Source: Lineus longissimus (lineage: Eukaryota; Nemertea; Pilidiophora; Heteronemertea; Lineidae). From it: a stretch of 64,000 nucleotides of DNA. The notes beneath the pieces were generated by a model. That model did not search any database, was not told the origin of the DNA, and worked only from the letters and a program-made list of their open reading frames with translations. This document shows, one piece after another, positions 50,101-60,173 of this stretch. Position numbers and translations under genes: made by a program. Position 1 is the first letter of the stretch. Each line of letters begins with the position of its first letter. Location: NCBI RefSeq assembly GCF_910592395.1, contig NC_088315.1, positions 3,660,501 to 3,724,500 of the forward strand, written 5' to 3'.

Positions 50101-53100
50101 GAGACATTTTATACAACGTGAGAAACAGAACAACTACGTGTTATATTGTGCCATTATTATTAGAGGAAAACTCACGCTCCGTTTAAGATGATTAGGTATT
50201 TTAGGAGGTGAAGCCAACTTCTCCGCTTTAGGCGGTGGCGTCCATACCTTACTCGTCTTTTTTTGCGCAGGTTGTGAGGAAGATTTTGGTGACGCACGGA
50301 CTGACGTGCCATAGCGGGACGCCAGAAGGTGTATCGGGGAAGACGGAAACTCTTCCTTAACCTCGTCCCTGTTTCTATTCTCGTCCCCAACAGGACTTTC
50401 CATCCCAGTTGGTGAATGCACATCTTTCATTACATCTGATCTGCTTGTCTTCCGTAATTTTTCAGAACTTTTACTTTTTTCTCCCTGCCCAGATCGGTCG
50501 ATGCGTTCCCAGTCGCCAGAGGATGCTGGCGCAGCTGGGGCCGGTGCAGACTGGATAAAATGAAACCGATCAAAAGACAATATTTGAGGTTCGTAAATCC
50601 AGGATATGATAGCGGACTTAGACAATATTAAAGATTAACTACAGCCCTGGAGACACAAACGATTTTAGATCAGATTCACATACTGAAAAGAAGAGAGTCA
50701 TGATAGAAAGTATCATTAATCAAGACAGTAGGGGGGCAGATAAGGTTTTCTTCCAGTGTGAAAAGAACTAACAACTACGCCTTTTGGGCTTGTGTGAACA
50801 GTCCTTTCAACATGTCGGCCAACCTACCGTCTTTTATAACTGTAACAAGGCTGAATTTACATAGAAGTCACACTGTCATATGTCACGCCTGACGATTCGT
50901 GTAAACAAGCTTACATGACACATGACGCTGTTACTATTATGTAAACTTGGCTACAGGTTGTTGTCTATTCATAAATGTCATAGAATCATAACTTCTGCAA
51001 GACTGATTAGGTCTTTACTACTTGAATATAGTAACAATTGTTGACAATAATATCAAATTGCCAACTCAAACAGTTGCAACAGCAATAAACCGATTAGCAA
51101 GATCTAAACAGTATTGCATGTAACAGCTGTGACCTAATAGTAACAGGTGCTACAAATAGACAACAACCCTTGAATTGTGAGTAAAGTTAATAAAAGCGGA
51201 TAACACAAACCTTGGCATGCACATTCCTTTTGTTGTAAGGCGCTGGGGCACTTGCCTGGTTGCCGGACTGGCTCTCCATATCCCGGAATCTGGCCAATAG
51301 GCCCTTGGTAATATTCTGGGGGGGTAGCTCCTCGGTCTCGTCCTTAGGTTCATCGCTTCGTATGACGCCGACCTCGCGTGGTGGGGAAACAGAGGGTGCC
51401 TTTTGTACTGGTTCCTCGGTGCGAGGTATGGCCTTTGGAGGGGGAGGACCTTGGGCTGGGGCCACGGGGGAAGTAGACTCCAGGTATCGAGACTTGATCG
51501 ATGTGAGACCGCCATAGCTCACCTAAAAACACAAAATCACTTTCATAAAGGTCTGAATTTATAAAAGCAAGGTCTCAAAACTTTAACAAAGACCATGAAT
51601 CAAAAGCTAAGAAACTTTTAAAACCATCAAAACTCAACCATACCAAACTAAGCATAAAAACACAAACGGTACAGGCCTTTAAACAGGGTACGATACTGCG
51701 ACATCTTCTGACCACATCCAATCAGCAGCTTCACAAACATAACACTGGGTCACATTCAGATTTTGAGATTAATGGGCTACAAACATTGTGAGAGAAGACA
51801 CAAGTTGTGAAAAGGGTATGCTTATACGTCTTCAAACATTATATGGTCTCTTCCATTCATGAACTAGTATACACGTACGGAGAGGGCCAACATCCTTGAA
51901 AAGGGCCTTCCATAAATACTAAGCAACACTCCATGGATTGCTAGGTGTAAACTTGCATTAAGTTCATTGGATAGCTTTTGGCAGAATTGCTTTTTGGTTC
52001 ACCCTGTGAAGTGGACATAAAAATACAAGCTGTTATGGGAGGCAACCCATATCAACCCAGGTCGAATTACAGAATTCATGCATGTGTGAAAGCCTTCGGA
52101 TGTTAGTCAGAAAATGTTGCATGAAGCTGGAATGGAATTTAACGCCTTGTGTCTCTATCGTCAACAAAATCAGTAAATGATGTTTCTTTTCTAAACAAAA
52201 CATCAGGTAAAATTAAAGTTTACCTTTGGTCTAATACCGAGACAATAACCGTGGCAACCACTCGGATCACCATGGCAACCAATGGAATTATGCCAAATCA
52301 TCATTTCGCCATGGTAACTATGTTGCTATGGCAACCACTTGGAAATTGATTTTTTAAATGGTCTTGAAACTGCCATCACATAAATGTTGAGATGAAGACA
52401 CCAGGGGTTAGGGTTACAATAGGTTATATGAATAAAGATTGAGGCCTGAAAAGTCAGTTCATATTTCTCATTAGTTCCATTGTCTGCATGAATACAGACA
52501 AATGATAAAATCAGTTTGAAGATGAGATCGATTTTCTTCTTGTAAGTCAAATGAAAATTGATAGCACAGGTGATGCATATACAATTCTTACCGATCTAAG
52601 TGCCCTCATTTGCAGGTGAGGTGTACTGTTCACGTCAGAAAGATTTGCTAGTTACCACCATGCATTTTGTCTAGAAATGCATGTGTCAATCTATTAGTGG
52701 ACCAGGCATAGTTGATGGAATGAACTATGCCTGGCTAGGTATGTGCAATGTGGGCGTATGCACCAACCCAAGAGCAACTTTGTAAGAAGTGGGCTGCAAA
52801 AACTCAGGACATTCTGCCTTTGCTATCATTCAAAATGGCAGGGCAACATGGAAAGAATGTTCACCGATAACAACCTATCTGCAGGCGAACATTGGTTTCC
52901 TTGGAGGTAATTAACATGGTTACATTTTACGCCTGTCACTTTCAATGAATTTACGACTTTTAAGTTTCAGTTTTTATGTTTTCAGTTTGTTAACAAGTAC
53001 TATTGATGAAGGCAGCTAAAACCAACGTCTTCAGGCTTTTCGTGTTGTTTTAAGTAGTAACAAAGCAGCTTTCATCAACTCCTGGTCATTTTTTTGTTCT

Positions 53101-56100
53101 ATTTCTCACTGAAAAGCCAATGCATGGCATCAACGACTATATTGGGGATTACTCATGATCAAGTTAGTGTTCAGCCCCATGATTGTAGTAAGCTTATATA
53201 AGGTATGTATGAAGTATATTTGTGTGGTCAGAGAGCAAAGATGGTTGGTGGTAGGGTCAAAATGCATGGCATCATGGGCTTAAATAGCGTGATAAAATTG
53301 GACTTTGATGAATTGTACTGTGTTTTGCAGGGAAAACCAGAGATTGACACGTAAACGTGCACCAAACTGGACAAATATGCACAAAAATGACAAATTGGTA
53401 TGCATGGTGTGCACAGTCATGCAGTTAATAAATGAATATCAACACATTTTACATTGGGAATACGAAAACTTTTCTTTTACAGTTTACAGAATATTTGGTA
53501 TTGAGTTAGTTATCATGTGATATCTTTTATATATGTACACATTTATACATGTACATATAATAGGGCAGGCCCAAAAGATGCAGAAAGGGAAAAAGTGTAT
53601 ATCTATTTCTGTTAATTTTTTATCAATTTCAAGTAATTTTCTTATAGAAAACAGGGGGCGCACTCAGTGCAGCACACCCTAGATCTGCACCTGTACATGT
53701 CGGCCTACATGAACATGTTTCCATCATGTTCTCAAACAATGAGTTTGAATTAAATGAACTTCATATGTAATTATGTAACTTTAGAGAAATATTTAGAGAT
53801 ATGAAATAAGATAAGATTATCTACCGTATAGATATGATATTCTACATGCGAGACTGGTTAATATGGCGACTTCAATTTTGATGCGTGTTAGATGACCATC
53901 TCCCATTTATATGATAAAGTATGATAAATTGACCACCCTCCACCAAAATATCCCATATGTAAGGGTTCTCATGGATTTTTGCAATATTTTGAAAATTTGC
54001 AACTGCAAACTGCAACAGAACTGTTGGACAATTTTTATGGAATTAAGAATGTACAACAGTTTCCTTGGAATCACCAGTCAACGGAACTACCCATGACTGC
54101 AAAATTATGCTGATTAGAAATATCAATTTCTTGGAAGTTTTGAAACCATGAGAAACATAGAACATCCTTTTCTTGGCCTTACCAATACCTCCTCCTGTGT
54201 TTGGACTTTTTGTTCTCTGAAAATTTCTGGATCCCGAGGTGGGGAGGGCGAGACTTCCTTCTGCCTCATATCACTGAAACGGAAATATCGACATGATAGA
54301 AACGGTGCAAAAATTTGAAATTGGAATTTGACTGGTTTTGAAATAAACAGATCATCGACAGATCCCAACTGGAAGTTACACATAATCAGCACAATTCAAA
54401 TTTCGAAGCGCTGATCACCTCATTTTGCCCTTCTACAAGACGAATGATTTCTATTCTATGTGACTGTGTCGGTAAATCCTTTACATGTTATGTCACGAAG
54501 ACTGGCATCTTGAAGAAAGGCAATATGTGCTGGAGATTGGATATGTGTAAACAGCGCTATTCAGGATTCATCTTTGGATGAATATTTCATCTGCATGAAG
54601 GTATATGGATAGTTTAGTAGCTGATTAGGTATGAATAATGAAGAAAGTTCTGAGGCCATTCAAATCTACAGGGGGGGGGGGGTTACATATATACACCAAA
54701 TTTGGATGCACCCCGTGCAGACCGTACAACCAAACCTTCTAAATCTGGTGATTGAGATTACAAATGGCCCCATAGATAAGTTTGGTTAAGAAATAAGCAG
54801 AGAGTTGCACCATAAAACCATGATAGTCACCCCTTTTTCTCAGTTTTGATATACACAGGCTTATATGACCCATATGCTGAGAAATAGTCCCTTGTGACAT
54901 CAACCACTCTTTTCATCAAAACATAAAGAAAGACAAAATATCACAATTTTATGGCACAAAAATGATTAGAGCATGAATGCGTGCAGTTGCGAGAACCATT
55001 ATTTTTCTGATGACACCATTCTTACCTAGTTTGTTTTATTTCGACAATTTTCCATATTTTAGTAAGTTGTTGTGCACTCATTTTAGGGAAAGGAAGGATC
55101 CACAAGATATTTACACCTTGAAATGGATGATGGTAATTTATGGCCTGGATTAAGCGTTAAGTCTTGAAGTTTGGATGAATAAAGAAATTCGGAGGGAGGG
55201 GGGGGGGGCAGGCGTTCTGACTGATACTCCAGCTACTTGGAGGACAGACAAGACAAAACATGATGAAAATTTCAGTTTTCAGTTTTTCAACATCTGAACA
55301 CTTCACTTCTAAGTTTGCACTAAACTTGTTAAACCAAGTACACAAACTCAGGAGCTGATTTCAGACTGAGAATCAGATATTAAAATTTGAGTGGAATGCA
55401 AGCAGGAAAGAAAACAATTGGAAATATAAGGAAGAAACAACAGGAAATAATGGGAAAAAGATAAGAAAATAATGAGAAATCGATAAGTTAATAAAGAGGG
55501 AAATCATAAATTGGTTGCAGACAAGATGGGTTTAGAATAACAAATCGTTTGTCAGATAATAATTGGTCAAACTCGGTAAATCTCGTCACAAATAATCCAA
55601 AATTATGAACAGAAGACATCAAAATATCCAAATGTCCAACAAAACAATTAATTAGATAACAATGATGATGAAATATGCACTTTAATCCAATGGAACTTGG
55701 AAAACGATGGCGGTATGAAGATGAGGGAGCAAAAATGTATGGAGAATACCGCACCTCAAACGAGACTGAAGCTGGAACCATCCATGGTACCTGTCGAGAC
55801 CGGATAACACCGGTGATACCCGACTACTTCACCCTATTTCGAACATATATACAGGTGAAATGGTTATTTTGAGATATTGGGTTTCGTCTCAAAATGGTAT
55901 CAGGTTCAGTTGGTAGATTTTGCTTGCACTGGATGTACAGGCTTTGAACATAACAATGTACAGTGACTATCTAGAGTGACTAGAAGTTGGTGTCAGCCTT
56001 GATTGGACAAATCAACAGTGTAGGAATGTGTACCTTTTGCAAGGATTGTACAGTAGATTTTGGTCTTGTTAAGCTGCATTGATTCTCAAGACATGGGGCC

Positions 56101-59100
56101 TACTGGTGGTGATCAGTATGAACACAGCATTCCTGGTATGTGGTAATTATGTTTGTCAGTGGGTGGGGTCTTGATGAAAATGACGAGTATGAAACAAGGA
56201 ACAGGCAGAGAATAGAAAAGTTTACCTCAAAACCATCGAAGAAGAATTTGAAGTCGTGAGACTCCCGAAAAGTGTTTAATCCAGTAAATGAGGCAGGACA
56301 GGTTGGAGGGGTTTGGTCCGGATCGCTAGTGGAACCTTTTCACAACATCCGGGGAAAAGTCACATGACTTGTTTTTGGGTATCGAAGTGTTGTGATTGGT
56401 TGTCGAATGCTGACGTATTCAGGTGTGATTGTTTTTAAAAATTGTTTCGTGTTTCGGTGTGGGGTGAGTATGATAAGACGGCTTGTATTGGTAAGTAATC
56501 TTAAGGAAACCATCACGATATGCAAAGTTTGATAGGGATTGCCCACAGGTATACCTATTAGCATTCTTCCTGAGGCCCACCTGGAAATCGCTGAACTTAC
56601 AGACGTAAACCATTTTCAATTTGAAGTTGTAAAGTTTTCATATCTGAGTCAAAATTACCAAAACTGCCTATGGGGATTTAGCACCTAGCAAATATTCTTA
56701 GGCTTTCACATGTGTGCAACTGAAATCGAAGTTCTATTAATAATTCAATCAAGTGCTCAGACAACCTGAAAGAGATTGTAGAATTAATTTGAAACAATAG
56801 TAGAGACAGTAACAGGGTACACATAGGATGAGAAAAAAAAGATCAACATTTAGAATCAACAACAAAGTTATAAAGAACTTGGCCAACAGGCGGCACCACA
56901 AAACATTAAGGTGTGCATTTCAGAACATTAAAGTGACAACCCTAATCACTTGTGGTGACCCCCAGTGGCAAGTGGCAGAACTGCCAGCACCCTCATACCT
57001 TGCACCCCATTCTACTTTAATTTTGCCAGGCTGTTTAACCTCCTTCTGTGGCGCATCATCACGGTTTTCGAATCTGGATTTGATGTTCCTCAAACTTGGC
57101 AGACTCTGGATTTCCTCCTCCCGGTTATCTTCACCTGAAAAAGGTCACAGTCAAGGTCAGCATCAGCAGAAAGGTCAATTCAAGGTCATTGTCAACTCCT
57201 TACCATCTATGTAAAAGTTGAGTCTGCCTTGGTGAAAATAACTTCCGATTTCAACACTACAGAAAAACTCTTTCTTTTTTCTAATTTAAAACTTACAAGG
57301 CATGTATTATTCTACGCTTCATCTTAAAATAAACCCCTATATGAAGCACTACAAAGGTACACAGGCAAGCTATTGTGTTCGCAAACCAATACCAAAGGTA
57401 ACAAAAATCTCCTGAGTTATCAGTTGAGAAAACATGTTCAACTCTGAACAGATAAGGCATCTAGAGTTACACCACGCCTCACTCACTCAATCACACAAAA
57501 CACTCATACTGAACCTGCAAAGATCAAGAAAAACATGGTTGAGATAACAAGATATGATGTACCTATATCACGTTCAAGGACTTATGGCCAACATAATAGG
57601 TAAGAATAAGCTGCAGAGAATCTGAAATGTCCAAACTCTACTTTACCACTTCTTTCACTTCTCTAAGAGTTTCACTGCACAGAGCTTTGGGTGAGAGGAA
57701 TAATAACCCGACCAATATGATACTCACCAACTTCAACAACATTTTTGTCCACCTCCGATCTGGTCATTTTGAACAAGTCCTTGTACCACTCCTTGGAGCT
57801 CCCCACACTCATTTTGCGAACAGTGTTCTCAACTTGTTCCATGTCACCTTCAATATCACCTGTCTTGTGCGATTTCCTCTTGTGCTTTGGTGATCCGCCA
57901 GATGACGCACCATCTGAGGACACATTGTCCTCCTCCTCTTGTAATACAGTATGCAGGTTTTCTGAGGAACTTAACGAAGTCGAGAGACCAAATCTTTCTT
58001 GAGCTGAGAGTCTCCTTGTTGGGCTATGACCAGCTTGGTGCGACTCCGGCAAGTCGTCCGTCTCGGACTCTTGAGCAGATTCTTCTGAAGTGGCCATTCC
58101 TGTAGCACCGATCGCAGAATCTATGTTCTGTGACTCATTCACATTGTCGGCTTTAACTTCTGAGTGTTCAATCTCACACGATTTTTCAATTTGTTGGTTT
58201 TCAACAGCTGGAACATCTGATTCGATTGCAATGTCACTTTCTGCACACTCTTGTTCAGCATTTTCAATTTCTTCATTATTTTGCAACGATTCAGGTGCAG
58301 TGTCAGTTTCCTCCACATTGTCAATATCGTGGGATGCCTCCGGCACATAAGCTTCTTCCTCTGGAGCAGAATCTTCTTGATGTGTTTCCTCAACAACTTC
58401 CGACTCCATTTCAGGTTTCACCTCTTGCACATCACCCTCAACCTCAGCAACTTCAACTGCATCCTCCAGTGGACATTCCTGTTCCTTTTCCTCCTCAGCC
58501 TCCTCCTCTTTCACAGATACTTGCTCTTCTGTTGCAACCTCATCCATGGAATGATCAGTTTCTACTGTCTGCTGCTCCTCTCTGACCTCAACAGGCTCCT
58601 CCTGAGAAGTTCCCTCTTCGTTGATCTCTTGGTCTTCAGCAGACTCTTCTGCCTCTTCATCATGACTGCTGCCCGCAGCTTGGTCACGATGGTCTTCTTC
58701 CATGGTCCCAGTTTCTTTGGCAGCATCTAGGTCAACCACAGGCTCTTGTTTATCTTCTTGGTGTTCCTCTGTAGCAGGGACAACCTCATCAGCTTGAACC
58801 TCATCAGGAGTTTCGTGAACCTCTACATCAAGCTGACTCTCGTCTTGGACTTCTTCACGTGTCTCCTCGGCAGCTACATCCTGTTCTTCAGAAGGGGATG
58901 ATTGAGCTTCATCAATCTCTGGTTCCCCTACCTTCTGCTCTTCAACAACTGCTGCTGGTTCTGGAGACATGACCTCCGCATCTGATGACGGCTCCACCTC
59001 AGTCTCTTCGAAGTTGGTGTCTTTCTCTTCCTCTGGTGATGTATCCCCATTGCCAGCCTCCTCCATCAAGTGATCAACCTCCTCAATGACTTGTTCCACC

Positions 59101-59807
59101 TCTGGACTCTGCTCCCCATTGAGTGTATTCTCACTTGTCTCCTCACTCTTTGCTTCCTCCTCAACCTGCCCATCATTACAGACAGGACTCTGGACCTCTT
59201 CCGCTCCAACCTCGCTTCCATCTTCAGCAGTTGTGCTCATGACATCAATACTGTCACAACTTACTGCCATCATCTTCCCGGGTGATTCCTCATTTTCTAC
59301 AGGTTCATCAGAGTCTCTTTGTTCCGTGATATCTTCTGTTTCATTTCCGGGATATTCGTTTGACTTTCCGTGTTCAGTGATTTCGTCCGATACTTTCTGT
59401 TCCGGAATTTCATCATAATCTCTGTGTTCATTGACATTTTCTGATTCCCTGTGTTCTGGGCCTTCATCAGACTCCCTGTGTTCTGGGACCTCATTCACCT
59501 CCTCGTTAGCAATTTCTTCTTTTCTTAAATCATCCTCATCACCCTCATCGAACGACTTCTGTGCAGTTTCCATATCGAGTACCGGAGGAGCCTCTGCTGC
59601 TGTCCCTTCGTCAATGTCACCATACGTCTTATGTAACTGAATCTCATCTCCAACAGAATGTCGCGCTTTCTCTTTCAATGTTTCTATCTCTGAATGTTCA
59701 GCATCTTCCAAGACGTGTTCATCTATTCCGTTTGTACCATTCTGGGTGTCCTCGTGGTCACCATTGGCGCTTCCGTTCCCATTCATCTGAGCTGTTTCAG
59801 CATCCAT
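38183..59807 (-). CDS. Large acidic modular protein, unassigned (possible EPLIN/LIMA1-like cytoskeletal protein)
   Basis: Minus-strand exons join in phase: 59807-57728, 57134-56999, 54273-54183, 51522-51211, 50550-50176, 48718-48269, 38668-38183, giving 1,309 aa. The start is the ATG at 59807; the frame is open slightly further, but that codon is GTG. The first exon (693 codons) is strongly Glu/Asp-rich from about residue 100 to 560, with degenerate EHRESDE-type repeats near residues 105-170, and ends with a more conserved-looking KEWYKDLFKMTRSE. The second exon contains LPSLRNIKSRFENRD. The last exons repeat a module: ELPPQNITKGLLARFRDME, HLPASGNLKSRLAVFKQME, ELPQVGAAKSMREKFQSMQ, PLPTQEILHTCLNRFRQME and ELPQQGQARKLREQYLAKA, two of them after GEFEN(Q/E)P...RDDVIRE. 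A short helix of this kind occurs in EPLIN/LIMA1, so an actin-related role is possible, but no LIM domain is present here and the family is not established. Confidence 0.82.
41598..42359. mobile_element. 762 bp MITE-like element with 25 bp perfect terminal inverted repeats
   Basis: The left end 41598-41622 (cattaccagctattgcgggc + ctagc) is the exact inverse of 42335-42359. Flanks show a possible 4 bp target duplication, aaca (41594-41597 and 42360-42363). Inside, a segment beginning aactcccgacttc.gac occurs twice (about 41736 and 41946) with gtgtccat and gttgaaaat following each, so the interior is an old direct duplication. No transposase is encoded. Confidence 0.75.
45270..45372. repeat. 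18 bp inverted repeat, ~100 bp element
   Basis: Arms 45270-45287 (ggtgactgcagtgatgtc) and 45355-45372 are complementary at 17 of 18 positions, with a 67 base spacer. Probably a very small MITE. Confidence 0.6.
48719..50175. other. Intron of the large minus-strand gene
   Basis: No exon seen. Near 50016-50100 a ~62 bp unit (agacaaatg.gg.cgtc ... agtgccga) is tandemly duplicated with divergence. Confidence 0.4.
51523..54182. other. Intron of the large minus-strand gene with an X-box cluster
   Basis: No exon seen. Contains the ccatggcaac cluster at 52249-52335 (listed separately). Confidence 0.4.
52249..52335. promoter_or_regulatory. Cluster of four X-box-like (RFX) motifs
   Basis: Within 87 bases: ccgtggcaacc (52249-52259), accatggcaacc (52269-52280), gccatggtaac (52308-52318) and gttgctatggcaac (52322-52335). 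The last is a near-perfect palindromic X-box, the site bound by RFX transcription factors. Occupancy is not known. Confidence 0.45.
54274..56225. other. Intron of the large minus-strand gene
   Basis: Contains G12 (54671-54682) and G11 (55198-55208) runs. The frames around 55488-55872 on both strands have no family similarity or consistent splice phase, and are not called. Confidence 0.4.
56226..56335 (-). CDS. Possible alternative exon of the large minus-strand gene
   Basis: From acceptor GTGAAAAG to donor GAG/GTAAAC, 110 bases read GSTSDPDQTPPTCPASF then TGLNTFRESHDFKFFFDGFE. It starts with two bases of a codon and ends in phase 0. It therefore fits the first exon (ending in one base) directly to the exon at 51522-51211, skipping 57134-56999 and 54273-54183. 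It cannot follow the 57134-56999 exon, because that junction gives a stop at once. The alternative path would give 1,270 aa. The acceptor is weak (purine-rich), so the exon is tentative. Confidence 0.4.
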
Positions 59808-60163
59808 CGTCACGGTTCAGATTTTGAAAATCTTCGAAACTTGATTTCTTCTTTATTTAAAGCCTGAAAGACATAAAAGGGAAAGAAACGTAAGAGGGGC
59901 GCTAAAGAGGACAACATGCTGATGGTAACTGGAATTGAGTCACTTTGGTGGTTCCATACTCTGCATATTCGCTTGCTTTGCTTTGCTGAAATACCCAAGG
60001 TGTTAAAATGCTACACCAGGAATGACTAAGAAATAGATTCACATTTGGACAAAAATGATCGGAAATGGAAGCCCTGTCAATACCTCTCTCAGCCAATCAA
60101 AAGATGATCGCGACGAAGGAGTTTTTGCATCGGCGGTTCTCTCATAGCTGACGCAGCAAAAAT
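59808..60163. promoter_or_regulatory. Upstream flank of the large minus-strand gene, possibly bidirectional
   Basis: The minus-strand ATG is at 59807. On the plus strand the sequence gcaaaaATGaaccatg followed by gtaag occurs at 60164. Only 356 bases separate the two ATGs, a spacing typical of divergent promoters. No TATA box is evident. Confidence 0.35.
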
Positions 60164-60173
60164 GAACCATGGT
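60164..60173 (+). CDS. Possible first coding exon of a divergent gene (MNH-)
   Basis: ATG AAC CAT G followed by GTAAGA is a classic short first coding exon in good Kozak context, next to the start of the large minus-strand gene. No in-phase second exon could be identified in the remaining 3.8 kb, so this is only a candidate. Read without splicing, the frame closes after 14 codons. Confidence 0.25.

Noticed and set aside
55488-55872. Overlapping frames on both strands, one with a CAG/GTGAAA donor-like end
   Set aside because: Neither fits in phase with the exons of the large gene and neither resembles a known protein.
56226-56999. Joining exon 57134-56999 directly to exon 56335-56226
   Set aside because: The junction phase gives a stop codon three codons into the second exon.
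57887-59640. Several long plus-strand frames opposite the first exon of the large gene
   Set aside because: Shadows of the Glu-rich minus-strand coding sequence; Ser/Leu/Phe-rich composition expected from the complement.
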